A stretch of DNA of 64,000 nt from Linepithema humile (GCF_040581485.1 NC_090130.1:15255656-15319655); one strand, 5' to 3'. Positions 44,707 to 56,226 are shown, counted from the first letter of the stretch. Notes: a model not told the origin generated them from the sequence alone. Made by a program: numbers and translations.

Positions 44707-45960
44707 GTATTAAATAAACATATATATACGCAACCTATGTAATTGTAATCACTTTAATATAAGAATAAAGATACATATACAAAAATACAATATATCACTT
44801 ACCTTAATATAAGCTGAAAAGTAAAAAGTGAGATTAATTACCTGAAAAGATTATAATTACCATTAATACACGTACAGAAACGTAAGCCAAACAAATTTAA
44901 TACGAAAAGATTAAGTTCTTATTTTTCAATAATCAATCTGGTAAACGAATAACCAGAAAGTTAATAAAACAATATAAATTTTATTTACAAGCGTCAGTAG
45001 CGTTAATTAGACTAGAATAGACGTAGACCATAAGTTAAAAATGTAATAAGTTAATAAATAAAATTTATATTAAGAAAAAACCAATGATTGGCCAAAGAGT
45101 CAAGAGAGGGGATACCAGCGAGATCCCTACTATATAAGCGGCAGTCCGCCGTAGCCAAGAAACTTCCCTCGCGTTCCATCAAGGGAAGTACGTCTCTCTA
45201 AAGTTAAGATATAGCTAGTAGTTAGTCAGTATGTCGAATCGGACGGATTCCGAGCGCGAGTATAATCTGAAAGGGTTATCGCGAATAATAATAATTTATT
45301 TTATCATAAGTGCGCGTTGTAAAAACAAAAATGTGTAACGCGTGCCCAGCACGAACTAAAAGTGTTGTGAAATCAAAAACATTATGATTTAATTTATTTT
45401 AATAAATTTATTTTTTAATTATTTTAATTTAAAAAATGAGTGAAGTGTTTGTTATTATTTCTCCTATCCATGAACACTTCCTTGAGACATATTTCGAGTT
45501 GAACACAGTGAATCTGAAAATAAAGATAGTCGAGAATAATAAACATTAAAAGATACTTACCAGGGAAGCAGCAGCAGAGTCCTTGTCCAGATGAGTCTGT
45601 TGAACCTGAAAATAAAAAACATAATTAGTGGTGAACCAAAATGGATGCAGTGTACGCTAAGGCGTAATTCCAGCTAAGGATAGCGGAAAGGACTGTCTTC
45701 AGTGATCGACTTCCCTCGTCATGCCGTCCGAAGGATCGAGAGCCGAGAAGGATGGATGTCGATGCGAGCGGGAACGAGTCATCGAATGCTGATCGAGAGG
45801 CAGGCATCCGGACCAAAGTCATCGCATTCCTTGCTGATTGGAGGCGAAATCAGCTGGCGACCGTTGAAGCTGAAAGCGTTAATTCTACATCGGTGAATGG
45901 AGGCATGGCGCTTATTACAAAAAACACTGACCGGTTACAGCCTTATCATTTATGAATTTT
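44707..45960 (+). other. Unassigned segment with promoter-like block, possible LTR-element fragment
   Basis: A CCAATGATTGGCCAA double CCAAT-box lies at about 45082-45096 and TATATAAGCGGCAG at about 45131-45144, spacing typical of an RNA polymerase II promoter or LTR U3. Downstream are AT-rich sequence and a short ATG-led frame at 45642 that stops after eight codons. From about 45690 to 45950 the text is less AT-rich and weakly protein-like on +, like a decayed gag N-terminus. I could not identify a family. Confidence 0.3.
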
Positions 45961-48270
45961 TGTGGTATATATATGGCCAAGTTCCAAAAAAGACACTCCA
46001 ATATGTTTATATTTTAATAATTATCTAAATTTTTAATATATTACCAACATCAGTAGTAACTGATATATTATTCAAGGTGCAAATTCAAAATAAATATACA
46101 TAAAATATACATAAAATGTATAACAAAAACAGTTTTACCTTTGAGGGGGGCGGAGGGGGCATTTGCGCCAAAAATCCATTTGAGAATATTATTTACTACA
46201 TAAAATAAGTAATTTCGCTAAAAATCAGCAAAATCGGGGATGATAGCTTTTCGGAAGTTTATCCGCAACCCCTTCGCGCCATTTCCCCCTTCCCCCCCGT
46301 CGAGAGGCTCCACCCCCCTCCGCCCCTCTTTACACCTACAGTATTATAAAACAATGAAAATGAGTAATAATCTAATAATTAGCATGATTAATTGACATCA
46401 TGTAATTAATTGATATTATGTAAGTTAACATGTTGTTCGGTGTGGCAGCGCCAAGTGTTTTTGTATTTTTTAATAAATATTTTGTTATTTTAATTAAATT
46501 TTTTCAAATTTTGTTGTGCACTAAGAATAACATATCACTTACTTTCTAGAATCAAATTTTGATCAGATTTATTTATACATTTTATGTATATTTTATGTAT
46601 GTTTATTTTGAATTTGCACCTTGAACAATATATCAGTTACTTTTCATGCTGGTAATATATTAAAAATTTAGATAATTATTAAAATATAAACATATCGGAG
46701 TCTTTTTTGAAACTTGACCAGACCTTATCATTTATGAATTTTTGTGCTATATCACCTACTTTTTAGATTAGTTTAATATTTTCTAATATTACCAATAAAA
46801 CATCTGTTTCACAGAACACAAGTGTGATATGAAACAAAATACTTGTGTTATAATGTGAAATATTTTAGTTAATATGTAATTAAGTTAATATAAATGTACA
46901 AAATTAACTAAGTGACAGAATTGAAATTATTTTTCACTTATTTTTGAACATTTCGGATGTAACATTTATATTAAGTCAGTTATACAGGGTGATTCAAAAT
47001 AACCTGATGTCCTTGCAATGCCATATTCTTGAGCGAATTTTGAGACGATTTTTCCTTTTACAAAATTTTGTCCAAAGCTCAGTTTTCGAGTTATAATTAA
47101 AAATAGTTTGCTACTTACGAGTCAGATACAACGGACAGGCAGGGACGGTGCAATGCATCATGAGACGATAGTAAACATTTGACAGTCTCATTATACGTTG
47201 CGTCTGCCCGTTGTACCGAACTCGTAAGTTGCTATCTATTTTCAATTATAACTCGAAAACTAGATAAGATTCGGACAAAATTTTGTAAAAGGAAAAATCG
47301 TCTCAGAATTCGCTCAAAAATATGGCATTGCAAGGACATCAGGTTATTTTGAATCACCCTGTATATTTATTAAATTATTTCACATTCTAACACAAGTATT
47401 TTGTTTCATACCACACTTACATTCTGTAAAACAGATGTTGTATTTTAAATATTTAAACTAAACTATTTTTAGTTGTAACATGTCTTTGGTTTGGCTGCCT
47501 TATTGATATGAAACTATGGATAGCTGATATGAAATATCTTCAGCTTTATATCACGGTTTTGTTAAAATTTTTACAAAATATGCGAAAAAAAACTATGATA
47601 TTAAATCAAAGACATGTTAAACATAAAATAATTTAGTTAGAACATTCGAAATGACACTTATTATGTTTTTTATAACGTAACTGTGATATCAAACGCAAGA
47701 CTTATGTAATTAGTTATTTTCTAATATTACCAATAAAACATCTGTTTCACATGACGTAAATGCAATATAGCACAAAAATTCATAAATGATAAGGTCTGAC
47801 CAAGTTCCAAAAAAGACACTCCAATATGTTCATATTTTAATAATTATCTAAATTTTTAATATATCACCAACATGAAAAGTAACTGATATATTATTCAAGA
47901 TGCAAATTCAAAATAAACATACATAAAATATACATAAAATGTATAAATAAAACTGATCAAAATTTGATTGAAAAAAATTTAATTAAAATAACAAAACATT
48001 TATTAAAAAATACAAAAAAACTTGGCGCTGCCACACCGAACAACATGTTAACTAACATAATGTCAATTAATTACATGATGTCAGTTAATCATTCTAATTC
48101 TTACATTATTACTCATTTTCATTGTTTCATAATACTTTGAGATGTAAAGAGGGGTGGTGGTGCGGAGGAGCCCCTCGACGGGGGTAAAGGGGGAATGACG
48201 CGAAGAGCTGCGCTGGAGAGGGGAGGGGCGAAGCCCGTTAGCAGCGCCAAGTCTTTTTGTATTTTTTAAT
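45961..48270 (+). repeat. Inverted repeat complex (R170 and GTGGCAGCGCCAAG families)
   Basis: Blocks near 46130-46560 (C/G-rich, TTTGCGCCAAAAATCC, then GGCAGCGCCAAGTG) recur inverted near 47985-48265, and R170 blocks (46560-46760) recur inverted at 47780-47960, arranged around a centre near 47170. CTTATCATTTATGAATTTTT occurs repeatedly. No coding capacity. The C-rich block also has a relative at about 54320-54365. Confidence 0.7.
46985..47361 (+). mobile_element. mariner-type MITE
   Basis: 377 bp, ends CAGGGTGATTCAAAATAACC and its reverse complement, TA target duplication (46983-46984, 47362-47363). It forms the centre of the surrounding inverted repeat. The arms are imperfect, so it is older than the P element. 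Confidence 0.88.
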
Positions 48271-48334
48271 AAATGTTTTGTTATTTTAATTAAATTTTTA
48301 AAATTTTTAATTAAATTTTTTAAATTTTTAATTA

Positions 48335-48480
48335 AATTACTTGTGGCGATGCCACCTTTCAGGATATACTATGTGTTTTTATAAAATTTTTTATATTTTA
48401 GTTGCTACAAACCCCCGAAAAGTCGACTCTGTGCGCGCAGGATAAGAGACTTAGTAGTGTCATTTTCTAAACTTTGTCAG
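48335..48480 (+). repeat. Direct repeat copy 1 (GTGGCGATGCCACC unit)
   Basis: GTGGCGATGCCACCTTTCAG through GTGCGCGCAGGATAA recurs in the same orientation at about 51190-51295 with a few differences. The GTGGC/GCCAC dyad can form a hairpin. Confidence 0.75.
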
Positions 48481-48898
48481 AGACTCTTTTCCTGATTTAG
48501 TAGTATCGTTTTTTGAACTTGGCCGGAGACACTACCGCGTCTCCTGATAAAACACAAGACATACTATAATGTAAAATAATTTAGTTAATATGTAATTAAG
48601 TTAATATAAAAATGTACAGAAATGTATAGAATTAATTACGTTACAAAATTTGGATTATTTTTTAATTATTTTTCTACATTTCGGATATAACATTTATATT
48701 AACTTAATAACATATTAACTAAATTTTTTTACATTATAAGTTTTGCGACTGGATCGACGTCGACGTCGATGAGAGGTTCTTCGTTTATTAATACCAATAA
48801 AATTTTATTACATGGCAGTTTATTTGTTAATAAAATATTAACAAGATTAAAGGATATAATTTTCTTTTTCATACTTTTTAAAAGTTCTTTTTCACATT

Positions 48899-49604
48899 GT
48901 AACGGTGCAGCCTGTAAGCTGCATCGTTACGGCTACGGACCGTCCATCATCCGTAGCCAACCAAGGGCGCATCGAGCGCCGATAAATTCGCAATAAACAC
49001 CGGCGATCAATCGCCGAACGGTCCTCCATATTCGTCCGCTCCGAATTTCGCCAAGGGGGGCCCGCCGCCGAAACCGCCGATGCTTGCCGATCCGAAGTCA
49101 GTCGGCCGACCACGGCCGACAGCCGGATATGAAAGAGGCCCGGCTGTACGTCTATTTCGCCAGATCCTGTTCGCTGCTAGACAGCGAATATCCCTCTACG
49201 AGCGTTCTCGTAGTCCACCGAGAGTACTCGGAATCTATGCCTTTTCTTCCAGATACACGAGCGTTCTCGTGTACCGCCGAGCGTTCTCGGTACTCTATCC
49301 TTTGAGGCACGAGCGTTCTCGTGTACCCGCCGAGCGTACTCGGCTTCAGGTACCGGTCTTCGTACACGGGCATTCTCGTGTACCCAGCTAGACCTCCGCT
49401 CCGAATCCGCCTCATACGAGCGTTCTCGTATACCCGCTGAGTGTACTCGGCCTCCATATACCAAATCTCTGTGCGCGGGCATTCCCGTGCACTCGCCGAA
49501 CACATCCGCCAATACGAGCGTTCTCGTATTCCCGCCGAGAGTCCTCGGCTCCACGTCTCTCTAATACGAGCGTTCTCGTGTACCCGTCGAGCGTACTCGG
49601 CTTC
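48899..49604 (+). repeat. GC-rich array of consecutive short hairpins
   Basis: A run of adjacent dyads. First, unique stems: 48899-48930 (13-bp stem GTAACGGTGCAGC), 48931-48958 (GGCTACGGA/TCCGTAGCC), 48966-48980, 49001-49016, 49101-49120 (GTCGGCC/GGCCGAC), 49170-49188 (TTCGCTG/CAGCGAA). From 49196 come eight copies of ACGAGCGTTCTCGT-type dyads, most followed within about 10-25 bases by CCGAGCGTACTCGG-type dyads. Variants keep pairing (for example GCGGGCATTCCCGT). GC content is far above the surroundings. Open frames on both strands (YTRERS, ENARV motifs) follow from the repeats. Confidence 0.85.
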
Positions 49605-50127
49605 CGATTAAAATTTCATAACCCACGCGTTTTTTATCACCGAAATCCGACGTTCAAAATCAAACTCCATCCGGCAGGCAAAACTGCGTCGACCAATCCG
49701 CGCCGCCGAACAACCTGTATTGATCGACTATCGAACGGACTCGCGACGCATCTACGAACGCGCCCGCCGACAGGCGCTCCGTCGTACCAACCGCTACGAC
49801 TCGATCTCACGCGCTTGCGCTAACGTTCCGTCGATCGCACCAAGACGCTTCACGTCAGCTACACACTTGTCACGTTTAAACGAATCACACATTATATATC
49901 GCATTTATACAAAACGCACATCATATGCAACATACACGAACATTTATACAAATCATTTATACCAACCATACATCGCATATACACGCTGTCATCTAACGAT
50001 TTCTATTTATTAAATATACGTATTATTTTATTATTATCTGTAACCGCGAGTTTTATTGACGTGCTTTTACCCGTCCGAACCCGGATCCCGGCGAGCTATA
50101 CCGCGCACGAAAAGCTCACACGGTTTC
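49605..50127 (+). other. CG-containing then AT-rich tail of the hairpin-array unit
   Basis: Moderately GC-rich to about 49860, then ACATTTATAC-type AT-rich text, and again GC-rich (CCGAACCCGGATCCCGGCGA, 50074-50093). Together with the hairpin array it could be a long solo LTR or LARD-like unit starting TGTAACGG at 48898, but I found no matching target duplication. Confidence 0.3.
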
Positions 50128-50440
50128 AATACTTTTCGAGTTATTTTATATCTTAATCTGCCATATTTCAATATAAAATCTAAAATATCTCTGAAAATAT
50201 TAAGTTCTGGATAATCTTACCGTAATACTTTTATGAATAAAATAATGAGAATCAAGTGGTATAAAGGTGTGGCAGCGCCAGGTTGTTAAAAAAAGGTACA
50301 TTGTAAATTACATACTTTTTCTTCAAAATAATAATGCGTTTTCTTTACACGAATTGATTCGTTTCATTACTCTGCGCATTAAAGTATTACGATAAGATTA
50401 TCGATAACTAAATATTTTAAGAGATTTTAGATTTTATATC
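50128..50440 (+). repeat. Diverged fold-back mariner relative (partial)
   Basis: CTTACCGTAATACTTTTATG ... CATTAAAGTATTACGATAAG mirror the core of the 32464-33337 element with about 20 percent differences. A foreign GTGTGGCAGCGCCAGGTTG stretch interrupts it at 50268. Confidence 0.6.
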
Positions 50441-50445
50441 AAAAT

Positions 50446-50447
50446 AT

Positions 50448-50533
<86 letters not shown>

Positions 50534-50834
50534 TCCCCCCTCTCTCTCCCCCCTCTCTCCCTCCCTCTTTCTCTCTCTCTCCCTCCCTCCCTTCCTCCCT
50601 CCCTCCCTCCCCCCTCTCTCTTTCTCTCTCTCTTTCTCCCCCCTCTCTCCCTCCCTCTCCCTCTCCATCTCTCCCTTTCCCCTTCCTCTCCCCTTCCTCT
50701 CCCCCTCCCTCTCTCTTTCCCCCCTCTCTCCCTCTCTTCCTCTCCCTCTCCCTCTCCCCCTCCCTCTCCCTCTCTCTTTCCCCCCCCCTCTCTCTCCCTC
50801 TCTCTCTCCCTTTCTCTCTCCCTCTCTCTCTCCC

Positions 50835-50873
<39 letters not shown>

Positions 50874-51081
50874 ACCTCTCTCTTTCGTGTTTGCGAAATT
50901 TTTGTAGTGCAACTTGGAAAAGTCGAATTCGTCGACCCTTGGCACCTGGTGCGGGAAATTCCAGTAGCGCAACTCGGGGAAGTCGAAATCGTCGACTCTT
51001 GGCACCTGGTGCGAGAAATTCCCGTAAATTATAAATAATACCCTGGGCCTCGCAAATTCTCTATCCGTCCCTGGCGGACAG
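50446..51081 (-). repeat. Right inverted block: (CT)n tract plus 60-bp repeats
   Basis: Reverse complement of the 35704-36740 organisation: (CT)n and interrupted CCCTCT runs (50446-50885), TTTCGTGTTTGCGAAATTTT, two 60-bp units, and CTGGCGGACAG ending at 51081. The order of parts is the same as on the left, with fewer 60-bp units. No target duplication is evident outside either block. Confidence 0.88.
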
Positions 51082-51189
51082 AAAAGAAGGAGACGACGTT
51101 TCTTATTAAAATATGAAAAACATCACTTTTTGACCGCTTGTATCTCCGGAACGGCTGGACCGATTTTAATTTTCTTCGGTTTAAATTAC

Positions 51190-51300
51190 TCGTGGCGATG
51201 CCACCTTTCAGGATATGCTGTGTTTAAAAAAATTTTTTATATTTTAGTTGCTACAAACCCCCTAAAAGTCGACTTTGTGCGCGCAGGATAACAGACTTAC
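51190..51300 (+). repeat. Direct repeat copy 2 (GTGGCGATGCCACC unit)
   Basis: Same orientation as 48335-48480; lies just outside the right inverted block. Confidence 0.75.
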
Positions 51301-52312
51301 AAGGGAACGTTCACAAGTGTCCTTTCCCGATTTGATTCTCCTTGAAATATGTTGTAAAACATACAATTTGAGAAGACACGTATTTTTTTATAGCAGCTCT
51401 AACTCAAATTTAAGGGGTGAAACATCCTTTTGAAAAAAACGAGGTTTTTTTTGGTGTGTAAATGTCGCCAAAACCGTAGGAGATATCAAAAAATGTTTCA
51501 AATAGAAGTTGTATGGCTTGTAATGGGCTTCATAACTGTGTAGTTGGATTTTTACAAAATGTAATTTTTTTAAATTTAATGATTTATTCACTGTTTTTGT
51601 TTCATAAATTATTTTTCCGTAGTTACTACAAGCGAAACTTTAAAGCATAATATGCGCTGATAGCTAACTTGCATATGACAATGCGCTGCACACGAAATGC
51701 AGCGATTATTTATAAGGGTGTAATGTGGAAAGGATGCTTTAGCAACAATTTTAGGTACTTTTCTTTCTCAAATATGTGATAACATGTCATTTTTATATTT
51801 ATTTAACGACTATTGCGCAACACAAATGCGATATAAACGATGCGTCATGCAGCGCGACGCATATAGTGCGATACTAATGACTCATTTTTGAAAGATGCGA
51901 TTTCGAAACATAATAAAATCATATATGGTTGAATTTAGCGTAAAAAATGCTACAACTTTTGTCATAAAAAAATTTTAAAATTTAAAAAAATAATAACAAG
52001 AAGTAGGGGTAAATTAAATTTGCGGTCATTAAATTTTAATGAACAATAAAAGGTAAATACGTGTCGTGCCAAAATAACTCTAGTGCAGTGATCCTTCGAT
52101 CATAAGATAACCAGCAACAATGACGCATCTGAAGATTTATCTCTACACGACTATCAACCTGCTATTGGAAGATCGATCCTGAGCCGATCGGGCCCCTCAC
52201 GATTAAATTGAGCCATCACTGGCCTCAGGTACCATACAAGTCGACACCGGTGAGTCCGTTCCGGATTCATTTTGCATGAGAGAGTTTAAAATCAAAAGCT
52301 GAGCGAGAGACA
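51301..52312 (+). other. Spacer with no supported gene
   Basis: AT-rich, generic repeat-like text such as AAACCGTAGGAGATATC. One minus-strand open frame (51591-51388) is not convincing. Confidence 0.35.
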
Positions 52313-53118
52313 ATGCCAGATACCGAAGTAACATCTTCGCGTTTAGACTCGAATTGTAATTGTCGTTTCGTATACTGTATCTTGAATAACGCGTGCTTGA
52401 ATAGGAATACTAGTACAATATTGTGTCTCAATTGTTATCACGATTTATCAGAACCAACGCGCAATTTCGAACACGTCCTCGGACATCATCTGAATTTTAG
52501 TTCTATAGTTCCATTAGCAAAGTGTCGTGTTTGTGGCCAGAACGTATCTTAACCTTTTCCAGTGCGTCACTGTCTCGCGTGTCTCAATCATTTTATAAAT
52601 CTAACAAATCAATTAACTTGAGAAGGACAAAGTATTGTTAATCTGCCCGATCCTACCAGCATGCGGGGGGCCGGGAATACGTACTCTAGTTATAACAATC
52701 TTATTAAATCAATCGTCTAATTAATTAACGCCTAAATAATTGATATGTGTGTGGGGAAACGTTACGCTTGAGGCCGCTTCGATTTTATTTGAGAAAATCT
52801 TTATAGGTACTTCCTAGCTAATTGCGTTTGCGAAACTAGTTACGTGAACCCTACGGCAAAAGAGCGTCTTTGTAACGAATGTATTGCTAGCGAACCGATG
52901 GAATATTAAAGTTTATTTGTGATATTGAATGATAGGCATCACGCATCCGTCGGCCGTCGCCGCCCAAGGTTTGCATCATTTGCCATCGTTATCTCGCGTT
53001 AATTCAACCGATTTTTGAGTGTCACGAATGCGAAGACAAGTATCTTAATTATATGCAAACTCTCGCCGAGAACGGAGAAAGTTTCTATGATCAACGAGAT
53101 CCAATGTTACTCCCCTAA
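52313..53118 (+). pseudogene. Zinc-ribbon-like coding remnants, unrecognised
   Basis: Three blocks separated by stops. 52313-52552 encodes CLNCYHDLSEP ... CRVCGQNVS. Around 52818-52910 one frame reads CVCETSYVNPTAKERLCNEC and ends in a stop. 52936-53118 encodes VCIICHRYLALIQPIFECHE followed by CEDKYLNYMQTLAENG. Each block has a CxxC (or CxC) pair and a second CxxC pair 15-30 residues on, as in small zinc ribbons. The blocks may be exons or decayed tandem domains of one gene; GT-AG boundaries could not be fixed. No family recognised. The last block overlaps the supposed LTR region of Gypsy C. Confidence 0.4.
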
Positions 53119-53318
53119 AATTTTGATCAATGTCTATTTAATGCATTCTAATGGTATTTGGCGATTCTTCTATTCTGACTGCGTGATAGCAAAACTTAAA
53201 TAACTACACGTCACAATGATTGATTACTATTTCATACTACGTTTCTGTATTATTATCATATTCATATTCTTGTGGTTTTACTCCGATTTATTATTCGTCT
53301 CTATCTGAATTACTACTC

Positions 53319-53660
53319 ATTAGAATACGGTTCTAATTATTACTATACACGCTGTTTCGCAGGGCCGCGACGAAATATCGACGCGATACTGCTTTTCTTA
53401 CGATTTTTTACTTGAATTCATTATTCATTAGAATACGGTTCTAATTATTATTATACACGCTGTTTTGCAGGGTCGCGACAAAATATCCACACAATACTGT
53501 TTTCCTAACGATTTCTTATTTGAATTTATTATTCCTTAGAATACGGTTCTAATTATCATTCATATACGCTGCTCGCGTAAGGAGCAACAAAATTTTGACG
53601 CGATACTGCTTCCCTTACGATTCCTCATTCAAATTCGCTATCCATTAGAAGGCAGTTTTG
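53319..53660 (+). repeat. 108-bp tandem repeat, about 3.2 copies
   Basis: ATTAGAATACGGTTCTAATT begins units at 53319, 53427, 53535 and about 53644. Units share CACGCTGTTTTGCAGGGTCG and GCGATACTGC. The GAATACGGTTC phrase is itself a dyad. The repeat lies just before the Gypsy C primer-binding site, so it may be part of its LTR. Confidence 0.85.
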
Positions 53661-53814
53661 GTTATGATTTTTATATTAAATTACAACATTCATTTTCATA
53701 TTCTTTTCTGATCTTGTACCATTTTCATTGGTCTGTGAATCTTGCCGATTGAGTCTCGTGAAAAGGTGCGAACACTACATGTTACCGCCACCGCGCCGAG
53801 ACGTGACATTATTT

Positions 53815-53832
53815 TGGTGACAGCAGTGGGAT
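53815..53832 (+). promoter_or_regulatory. Gypsy C primer-binding site
   Basis: TGGTGACAGCAGTGGGAT, similar to the Gypsy A site at 16 of 18 positions, 6 bases after GTGACA (53803-53808), the likely end of the 5' LTR. Its complement ends in CCA like a tRNA 3' end; tRNA-Leu-like is plausible. The left boundary of the LTR could not be set. Confidence 0.65.
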
Positions 53833-53918
53833 TGTTCGAATAATTAATTAAAAAGATGTCGCATAGGCACGCGCGTCCTACGATAAAATTTTCCTTGTTG
53901 AATCACTACGTTTATTAA

Positions 53919-54691
53919 CCAGTTGAGTGGTAGACTTTTCCGAAAGATTTGTGCCAAAAGTGGTAAGAGCCAAAAGTTAAAATATCAAAAAACGGTGAAA
54001 CATGGGTTCAAAGTTTTCGAAAAAGCAACTTTTCGGAATGGGTGTGGATCTCCCTTCCCCTCTCCCCCACGCCCTGGGAGGCGGGGGGGGGGGGAAGCAG
54101 AATAGGGGTGGAAAATGTTAAATGGCACTATGGGTCAAGTGGGGATTATTTGAAAGGGCGTTTCAAAACAAGAACAATGATTTTTGAAAATGTTTACTAC
54201 GACTTTCCAGTCAAAAGTAGAGGTGGATCAAAAAAGGGGGGTGGACTTCCGAAAAGCTATTACCTCCGATTTGGCATATATTCAGCCTAAATACTTATTT
54301 TATCTAGTAAATAATATCCCCAAATCGATTTTTGGCGCAAATGCCCCCTCCGCCCCAGCCCCTCAAAGATTCAAAAATAAAACTGTTTTTGTTAATTATT
54401 TCAAAAAGTACTGATTGTACGGAAAAAGTTGTCAAACAAAAAGTGAAGCTCATAAAAAGCTCTACAAATAAGGTCTTATACATACATATTTTACCTAACT
54501 CCAATATTTTAATCGTTTTAACAATTAACAGTCGTCATATTGGATCCGCCATTTTGAATTTTGCAATTTTGACAACAGATACAAATTCAGCAGCCGAAAA
54601 AATCTTAGGATATCAAGTTTTGTGCAAATCTGTTGAAAATTAGTGGAGTTATTTAGAAATGTACATATATGATACATTACCACTCAAATGG
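53919..54691 (+). mobile_element. piggyBac-like MITE (TTAA target duplication)
   Basis: 773 bp. CCAGTTGAGTGGTA at the left and TACCACTCAAATGG at the right, with TTAA on both sides (53915-53918, 54692-54695). The interior has G-rich GGCGGGGGGGG and TTTTTGGCGCAAATGCCCCC, the latter shared with the repeat at about 46160. It sits between PBS and gag of Gypsy C. Its last bases supply the ATG (54688) that opens the present gag frame. Confidence 0.8.
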
Positions 54692-56155
54692 TTAAAATAA
54701 ATACGCGAAGTAAGAAGGGGTCGAAATCAGAAGGGGGTTTTAGCGAATCAGAAATTGATGAAATTATGAGCGCGAAACTTGCCCAGCAACAATCACAATT
54801 ACAAATGCAACAAGCGGAATTGCAAAAACAAGATCAAGCCCTTAGGATTCAGCGCGAGCAATTTGAACGCGAAAGAGACGAATCTCTGCAATTGTTAGCC
54901 AGAGAACGACTACAAATCCGACAAAAAGAATTAGAATCCCAACAGTTACAAGAGAGCGAAGACGCGTTTAAAAATGAAATTTTGCGGGAATTGAATCAGT
55001 TACGACAGGAAGTGGATAATACGCGATTGATGAATAGGGAGTGGGGGTATAATCAACAAGAAAAACAAGCGGAAATATCGCCGATTTCGAAGGTATCCTT
55101 TCGCGAAGCTACCGAATCAGTGCCTACGTTCGACGGATACAATGTTCCATTATCGCAATTCGTACGCGTTTGCCGTCGCGCTAAAGAATTAGTGCCTTTA
55201 TTTTCCGAGCGAAATCTCACAAAACTATTAATTAACAAACTCCGCGGTAGAGCCTACTACGCCGTCGAAGACGAACCGTGCGAAACGATAACACAATTGG
55301 TTGATCTTTTAACTACTGCATTCGGTTAACCGAAAACGGTAGATCAATATCGTGGTGAATTGAGCACTGTGTATATAAAACAAACACATGCTCGATTACA
55401 TCAGTTGCATCAAAGAATTTCGCGCCGCTATTTTAAACACCGAACGACGCGAAAAAGGATCAGTAACCCATTTGTTAATTAAAGAAATCGATAAATTAAC
55501 CGCGAAATCATTCCGCGATGGGTTAGAATACAGGTTGCAAATGCCGTTAGATGGAGAATTCGATCCATTTAAAGCTTTCGGTGTTGCCAAAGCTCTTGCA
55601 AAAAGGCACGAACTAGATAGGCAAAGACATGATACGCGACCGAAAAACGAGCGTATGCCCGAAAGATACCCGGTTACTTCTATCGGTCGTCCCCTCGCGC
55701 AATCGACACCCAATCATCGATACAACAATAACACCAACTCTCGAAACGAGCCGATTTATCGCGATTCGCGTAGACCCACGGCACCGCGCCACGGTTTTGC
55801 AAATAGAGAGAATGCATCCGGTCACAATCAATTAATTTCACGTAATCAAAACCTACAGAACGAATATCAAAACCCGCCTCGTGTAGAAACCACGCGTAAT
55901 TCACGCCTAAATAACAACAATAATAATAATAATAATGCGGAAAAATGGTGCCGTTACTGTAAGAACCGCGGGCACGAAATCGAGGAATGTCGCAAACGGA
56001 AATATAACATATCACAAAAACTGCAGTCGGGAAACGCGCAAAATTCCTCGGGACAAACGGGCGCACCCCGAGCGAACTTCATAAAGAATTCGCGTCCAAT
56101 AAATGTAGCCACCCCGAGCACATCATCGGAGTTGCAATTAATTAAGTCGCCTTAA
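54688..56155 (+). pseudogene. Gypsy C gag, frameshifted
   Basis: Part 1 (54688-55329): a Gln-rich coiled coil (LAQQQSQLQMQQAELQKQDQ) followed by the start of a capsid domain (VPTFDGYNVPLSQFVRVC), stopping at 55327-55329. Part 2 (55388-56155) continues in another frame with the C-terminal capsid region (FRDGLEYRLQMPLDG), an Asn-rich linker, and one CCHC knuckle (CRYCKNRGHEIEEC). The first ATG lies within the inserted MITE. The frame upstream in the empty site has no ATG before a stop, so the original start is uncertain. It cannot make full Gag. Confidence 0.8.
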
Positions 56156-56226
56156 ATCCGACTGAATTTTCGCATGCTCCGACCGTCGCTATATCCGCAA
56201 TTGGCCTTCTTCAACGAACAGATTTT

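Noticed and set aside
48335..48480. Helitron 3' end based on the GTGGCGATGCCAC hairpin
   Set aside because: No CTRR terminus at the right distance, no 5' TC end, and no Rep/helicase gene nearby.
49080..49554. Overlapping open frames on both strands over the hairpin array
   Set aside because: Periodic peptide motifs follow directly from the repeated dyads; the DNA structure explains them better than a gene.
49196..49604. CRISPR-like array
   Set aside because: The repeats are short dyads of two types with irregular spacing and related, not unique, spacers; the context is eukaryotic transposon DNA with no cas genes.
50439..51005. SL-rich and RE-rich open frames in the right (CT)n block
   Set aside because: Same microsatellite artefact as on the left.
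53021..53808. 5' LTR of Gypsy C beginning at TGTCACG 53021
   Set aside because: TGTCACG matches the inverted end of GTGACA, but no 3' partner was found in the window and the start lies within zinc-ribbon-like coding text.
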